A DNA stretch of 64,000 nt, taken from the NCBI GenBank assembly GCA_023634235.1, contig JAMKCF010000013.1:11223705-11287704 (forward strand), in the 5' to 3' direction. The notes under the pieces are model-generated. The model had not been told where the DNA came from and searched no databases. It worked only from the letters and a program-made list of their open reading frames with translations. Numbering within the stretch: position 1 is the first letter of the stretch; each line of letters begins with the position of its first letter. Positions 60,301-64,000 of the stretch are shown here, in pieces. The translations under genes were made by a program, and so were the position numbers. The DNA is from Pisaster brevispinus (lineage: Eukaryota > Echinodermata > Asteroidea > Forcipulatida > Asteriidae).

Positions 60301-63267
60301 CCCGAGCATGAAGCATCCAGACTAATGTACATAAATCACGAAATATTTGCAGCAGTTTGACCGTGCAGTGCGGTAGGTTAGCCGAGTCAATACCAGTCTT
60401 TAGCAAGTCCACAGGGTAGTGAGCATGGTCTATCAAGACACTGGGTAGAGACACTTGAAGTTGCTTCTACATCAACAATCAAATATACCAGCAGAATAGG
60501 ATTATACGCCTTTCATATTTAAATAACTTTGTAAATCTGGTACTGTATAAAGCCTTCTCACTGCTGTCACATTTCTATAGCAATGCGGGAGGTCTGCCAT
60601 GCTGGAGTACTAATACGTGTAGTGCCATCCAGCATTGAGTTTTGTGGCACATACTCATGCAGTTCTAGTAACGTATGTGTAACCTGCTAAGTACTCCAGC
60701 ATGGATGATGATAAATCAGTGACGCCATCTGAGAAGGTGCTTTACCAAGTTATGTGTGTATGTGCCACCATACAAATGATGCAATCAATACTACAATGCA
60801 TGTTGAGCTGTTTCATTCAGATCAACAGTGGTTTACAACCAAAGAAAAAACAACATATGTAAAAAGTTATGTTCATTTTGAGAGTTTTAATCTTCTATAC
60901 CCATACTATTGTTTTTAGATGTAATCCTTTATCAAACACTCACCTTTTTCCTAGCCTCTACAGTAGCCAGCATATCTAGCTGTTGTACATACCATCGTGC
61001 ACATGGTAAACTACATTTAGCAGAGTTCAGGACGAGTAGCAAGAGTTGAATAACATCATTTACTTCATGTCTGAGACTGCTCTCATATAATACTTCTTCT
61101 GGGTCTGAATCCTGCATAATGAAATGTATATCTTGTTTATAAAAACATTACAATGTGAATAAGCTTTTAAGAATTGGCTACGCACTCACAGCTACACATT
61201 AATGCTTTTGTTTAATTTACATTTCTGGAAGCCAATCCATAAGGACCCTCAAAAACACTTCAAGTATAGTTTCCCCCAAACATGCCAAATCAAGGTTTTC
61301 AAGTAGAGACAATGAAGCCTTGTCAAACAAAACACTCTGTGAAAGTGAGATACAATGAGGAGCCTGGGTCTAAAAAAATAAAACTGCAGTAAAGTTATAA
61401 ACCTGACATGGCTATGGTCGCCTAAAGGTTGGATTATGAAGAATGCATTTATTACCTGATTACTGTGGATAAATAGATGACCATCAAAGGCAGAATGTTA
61501 CAAGTTACATGCATTTTGAATGTTACAAAATACATGTATCTTGAATGTTACAAAATACATGTATCTTGAATGTTACAAAATACATGTATCTTGAATGTTA
61601 CAACTTACATACATCTTGTTACAAGTTACATGCAACTTGTTAAAAGTTACATACATCTTGAATATTACAAATTACATGCAACTTGTAACAAGTTACATGC
61701 AACTTGTAACAAGTTACATGCAACTTGTAACAAGTTACATGCATCTTGAATGTTACAAGTTACATGCATCTTGAATGTTACAAGTTACATGCATTTTGAA
61801 TAGCATAGTCTGTCTACCTTGAGCTGAATTTGTTGTTTTGTCTTGTATGTAAACAATAAGGCTTTTCCTGTATTGTGTGTGTGAGTTTGTTTTCACATTC
61901 AAACCGGGGACCTATAACAAAAGAGGACTATAGGGTCCCCGGTTGGGTAAAGGTCCCCAATTGGAAATTGTGTACAAAACCAATGGGAGCTGTTGCCAAA
62001 AAGTTAAAGTCCAAACAAAAGAGGGACAATAGGAGGTCCCCGATTGGAGGTGTTTACACACTTGGGTGTGTGTGTGAACATGTCTACGCATTCAAACCGA
62101 GGACTTTAGCAATAGGGATCCGGAAAAAAAACATATCGGGGACAGTCCTCGGTTTGTTTCGTGTACAAAACCAATGGGAACAGCATGGGATGTCCTGGGT
62201 ATTATACCATTTACTCACTTGTGTGTGTGTGTGTGTGTGTTTTCAATAGGCTCTTCATGTTCATGTGTTTTTATTTGTCAGTTCACTGTCCTCTTTGCTT
62301 AGTCTCTTCTCTGCATCTTGTCTATTAAGTTTAACATTTAAAGCACAACTTCACCAAAACCTAAATATTAACCACATTGTTATCAGATCTATGAATGTTA
62401 CTGATTGATACTAGTAACTTACTATGACAGCATTGAAATAAAGATTGATGTGTGTTACAAAATAAGTTAACATTTCATTTCCATTTTTGCCGAGTCATCT
62501 CCAAATAACATCAACAGCTGTGAGCAATAGACCTTAAATGCATAATGACATCATTTGAGTGGGGTTCCCTTTGCCTAGAGGTCAAAAGGCTGTTGTTCAT
62601 TGGCTAGTCCTGTGCGCTGCGCATACAAATCTGTGCGCTTTCCATTGTCTCATCATCTGTTGATCTCTAAGGTGGCGGCTGGAAGACGTCAATGCATAAG
62701 GTCTATAAGACTGAGCTGAACATTCATGTCAGTTATATGATGCCATGTGCATCACAAAACTATAACACATTCTTTCAACAGGGCTGCAAATAGTTTCTGT
62801 CTGACCGCAGTTGACAACAAAGGGGCTGTTTTGATTTTATGTTTCTAACCATCTTTTGATTTTTTGTTTCTATCAGAAGTACAGTATAACTACATGCAAT
62901 AAACCCTCATCAATGATTCACGCCACTTCCTAAAGCTATGGAGGAAGTTGTGGGTGTAAATGACAGCAAATAGTCCCAAATATGTCTGTTGAAAAATAAA
63001 AGTCATCTGTCCATTGGAAGATTCTGCTTCATTTAAAGTATTATAGCAGATGGATACATGTAGAAAGTGAGCCACTATCATGCACACACCTACTGACTCA
63101 TGATACCACAATGGCTCACCATAAGAAATTCATCCTCAGTTCCCAATAAACCACACAGAAAAGCATAAAGCTGGTTATCTTGAATAGCAAAGTCATTGTT
63201 TCCTACCACAGATATCTGATGTGCGTAGTTTCCTTGCTCTGAATGATAATATAGAAGGGCCATTGTC
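27175..63267 (-). CDS. CPLANE1 (C5orf42/JBTS17)-like ciliogenesis protein, C-terminal 22 exons
   Basis: Twenty-two exons with GT/AG borders join in one continuous frame: 7657 coding bases, 2551 residues and stop. The 5' part lies beyond 64000. Features in order: helical segments (exons at 60-63 kb); a 2.1-kb exon with a basic coiled-coil start, conserved blocks such as GILQPYSTVVLNLGRVY and an acidic/basic repeat tail; a Pro/His/Gln-rich exon (53951-55365); a coiled coil (46145-46298); GLSGISGVSDIIAEVIADG; a charged helix ending in EEYKKQRGEK..HKPY; TYSQRLSDMQ; and the terminus SNIDWGAVDRMIADVH. I recognise these as CPLANE1, the ciliogenesis and planar-polarity effector mutated in Joubert syndrome that helps recruit intraflagellar-transport proteins at the basal body. 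Vertebrate CPLANE1 is about 3200 residues, consistent with a missing N-terminal WD-repeat part. The gene model is firm; the family name is moderately sure because I cannot align. Confidence 0.7.
27554..27990 (+). repeat. (CCCACAG)n array, ~60 copies; G-rich on the sense strand of CPLANE1
   Basis: A 7-bp repeat cccacag with variants cccacta and ccaacag. On the - strand it reads (CTGTGGG)n, that is GGG tracts separated by four bases, the form expected to make G-quadruplexes. It lies in the last intron of the CPLANE1-like gene, so the G-rich strand would be in the pre-mRNA. Long open frames on both strands here are artefacts. Confidence 0.97.
28760..28956 (-). CDS. CPLANE1-like exon 21
   Basis: Encodes GVNPRETYKSPPLRMPTSRH to SWNVSDEVKNILERRDSYE. 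Acceptor gacatcag, donor gag|gtgagc. Confidence 0.85.
29956..31794 (-). CDS. Academ-like transposon protein, XPG/FEN1-like nuclease and Cys cluster
   Basis: The frame is open from about 31900, upstream of its first Met at 31794; codons just before that Met read GGAVGLTNIPRALLRW. Numbering from that Met, acidic positions match a PIN/XPG fold: VVLDG (D211), VDLVWD (D249, D254), EEADSR (345-350), DTDVVV (372-377) and SGCDTVSSFVGHGKK (429-443), the last resembling the GCDY..GIG helix-hairpin of FEN1. The last ~45 residues hold at least ten Cys in CxC, CxxxC and similar spacings, the zinc-binding tail described for Academ. Cleavage of transposon DNA is the likely role. The protein is probably not made intact in this copy because its front half is out of frame. 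Confidence 0.7.
   Translation of the reverse strand: MVAGPEVTRIIQEFHDEQHYRKRQTDTRHHEQTPSVQATFAKDVRSLVRVIDDLGNPFEELGTDLLVLDTKEIADHASVQSVRNAKKIGQDQLKGFIKECLMERSKPINDVIHRNKLKLFKGSTKPTTSKGKQQITSLKSDLALFSRLYIGCQNRYGNLEEFFRHENQAFPPALSDGRNLYLGTKSDLLVCLEEFSEVQSEAPTTSSVVLDGSVIVQMIRPAAAKNFEEYAHNTFVPYITSQFHKASRVDLVWDRYIDNYLKGTARAKRGKGVRRRVVAETAIPRNWQDFLRVDSNKTELFRFLSHDLLMSFDLEDKQLVITDGESVLSKPPLQNTTSLAPCSHEEADSRMLLHVAHAAHHNHNKILIRTVDTDVVVLAVSVVQCLEPETELWLAFGTGKSFRYLAAHTIAHRLGPNKARALPMFHSLSGCDTVSSFVGHGKKTAWKTWKSLPELTDVLLKLASAPSVIPEDVMPTIERFVILLYDRTNTGADINKARQKIFSRKPNVKQIPPTRAALEQHVKRATYQGGHVWGQTLLANPTLPSPTSWGWTKTDDGLFEPYWTALPEASKACYELVRCNCNLKKKGCVENKCTCKISALECTDMCGCEGAC
31877..34510 (-). CDS. Academ-like transposon protein, N-terminal part (877 codons)
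   Basis: It begins MSKTFKLIDPRCLAPQ at 34510. It has two similar zinc-binding-type modules: C30-x2-C33 ... H97-x2-C100, and C144-x2-C147 ... H197-x2-C200. A later segment (ITFDQPLYAMAKQIQW ... LFCGLHIEMAALKTLGDWL ... GSGW ... TRRAHQ) is a block often seen in repeat-encoded proteins of marine invertebrates and could be part of an RNase H-like transposase core; that reading is tentative. The frame ends at 31877 shortly after LPTKHPEV, just where the next frame takes over, so this is the front of a single longer protein split by frameshifts. It is intronless, unlike the host gene around it. Confidence 0.7.
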   Translation of the reverse strand: MSKTFKLIDPRCLAPQTSQQHPPQTNWKLCMICQEDNLEPLTIPTQSKRKDSGSGYSSLAKNLVDFNKLGQLPIQLEKLDEGHGIEAAMIANNALYHQSCRLKNNNTKLVRAEKRVLKTGSETQSLCKRTRSQSIDIGFQEARCFFCGESPGTDGFHEAATLQMDKRVRDSAVFLEDTELLAKLSPGDMVALEAKYHAKCLVSLYNRVRAAKTERLKCTNEKETMAGIVFAELVMYIEETTLDEDTAPVFKLADLAKLYMSRMEQLGVTLDAKVHTTRLKQRLLTQFPHMQSQKRGRDVLLAFEEDIGAALAKACEFDEDNDAVHLARAAQIVRRHMFEDAKPFVGFPAGCQQDSVPPMLVSLVNMVLEGPSIKDQSEDRTPAALSIAQLLKFNSIKHKRTGSATKPSSVRHSTAQETPIPIYTGLMMHAHTRKRELIDRLSHLGLSISYDRILRLSAQIGNSVCEQYCREKVVCPPKLRGRVFTTAAVDNIDHNPSSTTSKESFHGTGISLIQHPHSDGEGLDRNIVIAGRFGDSQSKSVDHLPHFYTDVPPVTSSIKNQPVCATSVTSFRRDNLKQHTEVEYCWLNHTRQVLDKSASETETFENTSWAAYHARQQPPVGHAICPSSLLPLFHECAHTVAMIKHSMDVIWNAVEHLNPGQTPVITFDQPLYAMAKQIQWKWPEEYGEDKIVILFCGLHIEMAALKTLGDWLQGSGWVQALVQADITTPGTADSFLRAAHLSRTRRAHQVTVSALYILQRRAYDHYCLTCAEDDHKTLEFEDWCKQREQSCPHFQYWATVMELELCILIYVRSQRVGSFPMYIDAVTELATWFHALDHTNYARWIPVHLRDMAELPTKHPEVNKMCKKPTRSSPQSL
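34664..34720 (+). repeat. SINE-type tail fragment inside the transposon
   Basis: gcacgactgaagcgctttat followed by aagatttattgttgtta matches the 3' body of the SINEs at 36-37 kb. Short fragment. Confidence 0.3.
35950..36084 (-). CDS. CPLANE1-like exon 20
   Basis: Encodes DVVSPAPKVGVKYKPKDVQP then TTYVERLQRASLEAPRTHRHKDAY. Acceptor gttttccag, donor tatg|gtcagt. The intron after it contains the Academ-like transposon. Confidence 0.8.
36187..36612 (-). mobile_element. tRNA-derived SINE, - orientation
   Basis: Read on the - strand it starts gggtcatggccgagtggata (A-box region of a tRNA-like head). A B-box-like ggatttgagtcccgg follows, then cacttgtgtccttaagcaag, and a long body ending near aagcgctatataaaactcag. 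It lies between two CPLANE1 exons. A related + copy lies at 36843-37145. Confidence 0.7.
36843..37145 (+). mobile_element. tRNA-derived SINE, + orientation
   Basis: ggctggtcaagcgcactgga ... gtaggttcaagtcctggtct (B box) ... cattacacaagacacttaac ... aaggtgcaacattag ... ttataaagcgctatgtatat. Same or related family as 36187-36612 but inverted relative to it, so the pair could fold in the pre-mRNA. Confidence 0.7.
37332..37466 (-). CDS. CPLANE1-like exon 19
   Basis: Encodes TMTFNDRRRQVEGRGIHAEA to LSGTYRAR. Acceptor catgtttag, donor cgag|gtaggt. Confidence 0.8.
37838..37996 (-). CDS. CPLANE1-like exon 18
   Basis: Encodes TTRLPGSGKAPDRTSPRVTR then TYSQRLSDMQQKTGGQTRLRQRSRPVVPKINT. Acceptor taaaaag, donor acag|gtaaga. 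Placed by phase. Confidence 0.8.
38074..39110 (+). mobile_element. CR1/L2-like LINE fragment (reverse-transcriptase end)
   Basis: Broken frames encode GPLSGVPQGTKLGPTIFLAL then, after a repeat expansion, FKYVDDLTLVE with the YVDD catalytic motif. Next come LNPAKCMTMEI, TAKVLGIFIQDHLKWETHV and LTGYIRPLTEYAAPMW, standard blocks of non-LTR retrotransposon RT. An (ATGA)n tail at 39069-39110 fits the 3' microsatellite of CR1-like elements. Stops and frameshifts make it dead. It is truncated at the 5' end and antisense to the CPLANE1-like gene. Confidence 0.85.
38146..38321 (+). repeat. 8-copy 22-bp minisatellite inside the LINE RT
   Basis: The unit tgatcaatgatgcccaacct plus tc repeats in exact 22-bp register, with one tgacgccc variant. 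One unit is the RT sequence LINDAQPS itself. Seven extra units (154 bp) shift the frame and introduce stops just before the YVDD motif. Confidence 0.95.
39123..41042 (+). repeat. Tandem duplication of a ~0.8-1.2-kb unit
   Basis: Copy A (39123-40282) and copy B (40283-41042) share aactagaaa.gagtttgtaac, tttcggc..gttgtcaatgt, ctccacaaacaagagggcgc and more, ending in cggaaagaagtataat. Copy A is longer because it contains 135-bp tandem units (39285-39419, 39420-39554, then a partial unit) that copy B lacks. No coding potential. Confidence 0.9.
39285..39600 (+). repeat. 135-bp tandem repeat, two and a part copies
   Basis: gactttatgacatgtggtta recurs at 39285, 39420 and 39555. The first two units are nearly identical. 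Confidence 0.9.
41062..41184 (+). repeat. Two copies of a TTTCGGC..GCCGAAA hairpin motif
   Basis: aaaatctcgacgaaaacaaa plus ggtggtttcggctgatggccgaaaccccc occurs at 41062-41110 and, with small changes, at 41133-41184. A diverged copy lies near 21797. Each contains a gtttcggc/gccgaaac stem, possibly the end structure of a dispersed element. Confidence 0.6.
41375..42024 (-). CDS. CPLANE1-like exon 17
   Basis: 650 bp encoding VMREETHGERVQLAKALMSE to KAKQRLY. Basic and disordered, with DDWMMLDGILEIT in the middle. Acceptor gaacacag, donor tacg|gtgagt. Confidence 0.85.
42407..42760 (-). mobile_element. LINE fragment (RT C-terminal end), - orientation
   Basis: The - strand frame reads MVHALISSHLAFCNALLVNL then PKK, and later GDWSFSHAAPSLWNCLL, matching the SR-DYCNALL-GLP and GDRSFS-AAP-LWN-LP blocks at the end of L2/CR1-type reverse-transcriptase proteins. 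Only this end is present. It lies in a CPLANE1 intron in the sense orientation. Confidence 0.75.
42790..42848 (-). CDS. CPLANE1-like exon 16, small
   Basis: A 59-bp exon encoding GPSSLKEIRKLEETRDKNR. Acceptor tatattccag, donor gaag|gtaaac. Placed by phase. Confidence 0.75.
43028..43473. mobile_element. Foldback element with ~210-bp arms
   Basis: The left arm from aagggtagtcttggcccaag and the right arm ending acaagactattgaaagggta are inverted copies along nearly their whole length (shared ccttgggaatcctg, tagtggatt, aattattattagacccag). The loop is only a few tens of bases. It lies in a CPLANE1 intron. Confidence 0.8.
44049..44319 (-). CDS. CPLANE1-like exon 15, charged helix
   Basis: Encodes EAERGQVDDFGHLSSDKIKE to KMGSEHKPYQSNNAS, with a long Glu/Arg/Lys helix (EERRELHEWATRKRAKNLEE). 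Acceptor attattcag, donor tcg|gtaaga. Confidence 0.85.
44962..45114 (-). CDS. CPLANE1-like exon 14, conserved GLSGISG..DII block
   Basis: Encodes GDDTRLTLGLSGISGVSDII then AEVIADGNSEIRMMGISTQQ and a basic tail. One of the most conserved-looking stretches of the gene. Acceptor atttacag, donor agag|gtaata. Confidence 0.85.
45657..45913 (-). CDS. CPLANE1-like exon 13
   Basis: Encodes MLHTVENLAEVMAPGDTRPK to TESEDNLTGVD, acidic. Acceptor ttccttag, donor acag|gtacat. The first codon happens to be ATG but is internal. Confidence 0.85.
46145..46298 (-). CDS. CPLANE1-like exon 12, coiled coil
   Basis: Encodes RQLAKSRAQSESTRLSTKAS then ISQRLAQMDQQLNAIEESAANIDQDFRNTSL, a heptad-like helix. Acceptor gttccag, donor ttg|gtaaga. 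Confidence 0.85.
46432..46496 (+). repeat. Two-copy 36-bp direct repeat
   Basis: agacgcgcgtcaagacatca plus tgccagacc occurs twice, 36 bp apart. The palindrome gacgcgcgtc is in each. Confidence 0.85.
46729..46923. repeat. ~195-bp imperfect inverted repeat
   Basis: The left arm (catatggactggca ... agtgatcagaagagggtcct) is inverted at 46849-46923. It looks like a small MITE in a CPLANE1 intron. Confidence 0.7.
47235..47545 (-). CDS. CPLANE1-like exon 11
   Basis: Encodes GSSVANKGRSFISVVDIELK, a Thr/Pro/Gln-rich stretch, then PDEVTLRVLEKRAKAD. Acceptor gtgttacag, donor acag|gtataa. Confidence 0.85.
48622..48710 (-). repeat. SINE-type tail with (AAT)n
   Basis: (aataat)n followed by aaagacatttgtaaagcgcc matches the inverse of the SINE 3' body. 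Fragment. Confidence 0.4.
49026..49186 (-). CDS. CPLANE1-like exon 10
   Basis: Encodes TPSVTEATSQYTVAATGLAD to TDQQPSLQDKEISK, with acceptor ccatgtag and donor aag|gtaaaa. It has no long open frame of its own and was placed by splice phase. Confidence 0.8.
49275..49425. mobile_element. Palindromic MITE, copy 1
   Basis: The arms (caaatattgactgcttcaag..aactacg..ggtgatcc) are inverted within the element (ggatcatcgagggagtcgta..agcagtca). Related to 60036-60173. Intronic in the CPLANE1-like gene. Confidence 0.65.
49487..49862 (+). repeat. 23-bp minisatellite, ~16 copies
   Basis: The unit is gctacaggtatagtacactg plus gtt. The first ten units are identical in exact register; the right end is increasingly diverged, with a small insertion near 49780. 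Intronic. Confidence 0.95.
50058..50219 (-). CDS. CPLANE1-like exon 9
   Basis: Encodes SFDSMLHDHDARSAIPTAAQ then VHYDTIRQLQSKPTATSHTRNVSTSMSKDDFPH. Acceptor ccttttag, donor cata|gtaagt. It joins in phase to exon 8 across the repeat array. Confidence 0.8.
50708..50835 (+). repeat. Outer, older units of the 53-bp splice-donor repeat
   Basis: One diverged unit (from 50708) and one good unit (50783-50835) of the array that continues at 51318. The register is exact: 50783 plus 53 is 50836, where the array is interrupted by the TTAA-flanked insertion. Confidence 0.9.
50838..51315. mobile_element. TTAA-flanked piggyBac-like MITE
   Basis: A 478-bp insert begins ccctaacc and ends ggttaggg, flanked on both sides by TTAA (50834-50837 and 51316-51319), which occurs once in the uninterrupted repeat unit. 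Inner ends also share an inverse gcaaaat/tgttgcattt-type motif. TTAA duplication with CCC-start termini is typical of piggyBac-type elements. No open frame of note. Confidence 0.8.
51318..51545 (+). repeat. 53-bp tandem repeat carrying copies of an exon 3' end and 5' splice site
   Basis: Units start at 51318, 51371, 51424, 51477 and 51530. On the - strand each reads from ATTGGGACTGCGTATGCT through AAACCAG|GTTAGTT into about 22 intronic bases. The unit starting at 51530 is the real exon 8 end; the others are copies lying in the following intron. One unit has AAGCAG|GT instead of AACCAG|GT. Confidence 0.97.
51523..51643 (-). CDS. CPLANE1-like exon 8 (source of decoy donors)
   Basis: Forty codons plus one base, GQLPSESESVSSNTDSEKED to NIGTAYAIKP, with acceptor cttccag and donor ccag|gttagtt. 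The last ~30 bases of this exon and its donor are the ancestor of the 53-bp repeat array directly downstream (lower coordinates). Reading through the true donor meets TAG at once. Confidence 0.85.
52016..52328 (-). CDS. CPLANE1-like exon 7
   Basis: Encodes QRRRQGQDTQKVPGDIQSSI to RIILVEQQSSK; charged and disordered. Acceptor ttccaacag, donor aag|gtcagt. Its first base completes Arg from exon 6. Confidence 0.8.
52936..53816. mobile_element. Harbinger-like non-autonomous element
   Basis: The ends agcccttttcacacg and gtgaaaagggct are inverted; internal tttcacacga and ttgcgaaa.tt motifs recur in both orientations. It contains the Myb/SANT-like frame at 53213-53539, as in PIF/Harbinger elements. 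The target duplication is not clear. It lies in a CPLANE1 intron. Confidence 0.6.
53213..53539 (+). CDS. Myb/SANT-like DNA-binding protein remnant (transposon-encoded)
   Basis: 108 codons, starting MADTHEDVGESIHNTMPV. After a Lys-rich stretch, WCYEETIALINIMEKE ... HVWREIADEVANGRNGDQCP follows the W..EE...LI / VW.EIA.E...G...QC pattern of Myb/SANT-like (trihelix) domains that accompany Harbinger transposases. It loses the pattern after DQC, so it is truncated or shifted. It lies inside the inverted-repeat element, so it is a transposon gene piece rather than a host gene. Confidence 0.5.
   Translation: MADTHEDVGESIHNTMPVISSKKRPAKTSTKDKSKKAKKSWCYEETIALINIMEKETAQSKMDGLTQNGHVWREIADEVANGRNGDQCPVTVCKHTKVGSRRFFTHAC
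53951..55365 (-). CDS. CPLANE1-like exon 6, low-complexity
   Basis: 1415 bp, KSKTSPQPGNIVSSNPKHGD to DLKNDLNNVT plus two bases. Rich in Pro, Ser, His and Gln and largely disordered. Near its end are ENCLPLLQLQPG..FVPLEELNAFERR and PLQLLHVDL, resembling the LPLL-type motifs of CPLANE1. Acceptor tttacag, donor ccag|gtactt. Confidence 0.85.
56153..56339 (-). CDS. CPLANE1-like exon 5
   Basis: Encodes KQRATADWLVNTEKQMTEAQ to REEFMRIMME, with acceptor atttcag and donor gag|gtaaaa. The first base completes a Gly codon from exon 4. Confidence 0.8.
56421..56663. mobile_element. Small MITE with ~26-bp ends
   Basis: cactctagagtcaccgaacc at the left is inverted at the right (ggttcggtgcgactctggtg). The interior has further gagcgac/gtcgct motifs in both orientations. 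It lies in a CPLANE1 intron. Confidence 0.65.
56930..57121 (+). mobile_element. tRNA-derived SINE
   Basis: tggtctatttggtaagacat (A box), gggtccgaatcccacc (B box), then a body with tcacaggattcgggaaagta and cagtgctttacacacattgg, ending in tttatcccaatgca. Same family as 19681-19890. Confidence 0.75.
57275..59370 (-). CDS. CPLANE1-like exon 4, large
   Basis: About 698 codons, starting NNAESAKHNELLQDILNW (acceptor ccgcag; an alternative AG six bases upstream adds Pro-Gln in frame). The region around MLEEKFQRLMEKLKRKSEL is a basic coiled coil. Then come conserved blocks YLDFLETFFLVAFGKIVQES, PLLKVYSSELRQKEF and LLQWFGRWSERQL..LVLNSLWLVRHIY, followed by a long Lys/Arg/Glu/Ser disordered tail. Donor tatgg|gtaggt. 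Confidence 0.85.
59520..59745 (+). repeat. 57-bp tandem repeat, four copies
   Basis: Units start attgagtaccagggctgacc at 59520, 59577, 59634 and 59691, nearly identical. Intronic in the CPLANE1-like gene. The repetitive - strand frame here is an artefact. Confidence 0.95.
60036..60173. mobile_element. Palindromic MITE, copy 2
   Basis: acaaatattaactgctttta ... actccctctgtgatcc and its inverse ggatcacctcgagagtcgta ... gcagtcaatatttg. Same family as 49275-49425. Confidence 0.65.
60239..60466 (-). CDS. CPLANE1-like exon 3
   Basis: Seventy-six codons, KQLQVSLPSVLIDHAHYPVD to CRERTLRVK, with acceptor ttgatgtag and donor aag|gtaaaa. Predicted helical. Phase 0 at both ends. Confidence 0.8.
60597..60705. 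repeat. 15-bp perfect inverted repeat
   Basis: ccatgctggagtact (60597-60611) and agtactccagcatgg (60691-60705) are exact inverses, about 80 bp apart. Intronic. Confidence 0.8.
60944..61111 (-). CDS. CPLANE1-like exon 2
   Basis: Fifty-six codons from DSDPEEVLYESSLRHEVNDV to MLATVEARKK, with acceptor cattatgcag and donor aaag|gtgagt. It is helix-rich with a leucine run (IQLLLLVLNS). Phase 0 at both ends. Confidence 0.8.
61496..61806 (+). repeat. Compound tandem repeat with palindromic 21-bp core
   Basis: Three to four copies of a 25-bp unit (gaatgttacaaaatacatgt plus atctt) pass into several copies of a 21-bp unit (gcaacttgtaacaagttaca plus t) containing the perfect palindrome aacttgtaacaagtt minus its centre. 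Intronic. Confidence 0.9.
61807..63119. other. CPLANE1 intron with ~180-bp direct duplication
   Basis: 61880-62055 and 62060-62225 are diverged tandem copies sharing cacattcaaaccggggac, tgtacaaaaccaatggga and gtccccgg-type stems, with (GT)n near 62221. I see no exon between 61111 and 63120. Confidence 0.5.
63120..63267 (-). CDS. CPLANE1-like exon 1 of window
   Basis: Encodes TMALLYYHSEQGNYAHQISV then VGNNDFAIQDNQLYAFLCGLLGTEDEFLM. The acceptor ccactatag precedes it and the donor atg|gtgagc follows. The 5' border is tentative because the polypyrimidine tract is weak. It ends in phase 0, matching the next exon. Confidence 0.6.
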
Positions 63268-64000
63268 CTATAGTGGGCCCCATATCCTGATATACTGGAA
63301 GTATTATGTAATGTAAAATAAGTCTAGGTACCAAACAGGAAGACACAAATGACCGTTCTACAAGGTCCTGGCTTTGTGAAACAACCTCTGTATTTCCTTT
63401 CTTAATAACCAACAAAATACTGAATAATGTAAATTTGTTTTCTTGGGGAAGTAATACTAACACAAGTTCCTGATCAGTACATAATGCAGTGGATGCTCAG
63501 TTGGTTTTAGTTGTTTTGGATGGGTGTTTTCATTCAAATGTGTATTTCTTTATTGCATGGGATATATTCAGTACAAACTCTGATCAAAACTCAAGCACAG
63601 CATCACAAGCCACAAGTATACTCTTCTTTTTTTTATTAATTTTTTTATTGAACATCTCATCCATTCAAGTTTAGCGAGGTGAAAGTAGGTCCCACCCTTA
63701 TGTGGCTGCAGCATTCGCAAACAGACACCAACCCTAAGAAATCAGAGAAACGATTCATGCATGAATCGTTTCTCAGATTTACATGTATTGGGGTGAAAAG
63801 TCATCCAACCAAAACTTCAAAGGGAATCCTTGATCAAAACAGCTTATACCATCAACAGCTGCTGTGCTTCTCACTGAGGAAGTTTTTATGGTCATTAATT
63901 TTTGGAGTACCAATCCCTACCTATATGTTTTTAACCAATTATACTAAATCAAAAATACTTGTAATATATGTTAAAAATTCAGGGTAATGTACCTTAGGTT
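63268..64000. other. Left unassigned: CPLANE1 intron or further exons
   Basis: No exon with convincing borders and phase. A short hairpin occurs near 63746-63776 (gaaacgattcatgcatgaat plus cgtttctc). Confidence 0.4.

Overview
This window is animal nuclear DNA: AT-rich, intron-rich, crowded with transposon remnants and minisatellites, and with no bacterial-style gene packing. The two host genes and the repeat types (an Academ-like DNA transposon, tRNA-derived SINEs, CR1/L2-like LINE fragments, many long-armed inverted-repeat elements) suggest a marine invertebrate deuterostome, most likely an echinoderm. The species cannot be fixed from sequence alone.

Two protein-coding genes converge. On the + strand, 12537-21208, is a six-exon HMGXB4 (HMG2L1)-like gene. 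Its splice phases join without a break into a 733-residue protein that ends in the conserved HMGXB4 C-terminus. On the - strand, from beyond 64000 down to 27175, is a long gene of which 22 exons lie here. They join in a single reading frame for 2551 residues plus stop. I read it as the CPLANE1 (C5orf42/JBTS17)-like ciliogenesis protein; its N-terminal part lies outside the window. Its introns hold most of the mobile DNA on the right-hand side.

Layout: 1-7800 is gene-free, with simple repeats and nested inverted-repeat elements (4535-6660, 4769-5358). 7840-7991 is a CpG-rich patch that may be a distal promoter and untranslated first exon of HMGXB4. 8198-11495 holds two long-armed inverted-repeat elements. 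12505-21208 is HMGXB4, with a 36-copy 29-bp minisatellite in its first coding intron. 21209-27174 separates the gene ends and holds a perfect 20-bp hairpin and a 24-copy 32-bp minisatellite. 27175-63267 is the CPLANE1-like gene.

The most notable items are: (1) a 53-bp tandem array at 50708-51545 in which each unit copies the 3' end of a CPLANE1 exon together with its 5' splice site, giving a ladder of six decoy donors; (2) a TTAA-flanked 478-bp element inserted inside that array; (3) a 6.4-kb Academ-like transposon with an XPG/FEN1-like nuclease domain and a C-terminal cysteine cluster, its frame broken near 31880-31930; (4) an intronic (CTGTGGG)n array with G-quadruplex potential on the sense strand of CPLANE1; (5) a 22-bp minisatellite grown from reverse-transcriptase codons of a dead LINE.
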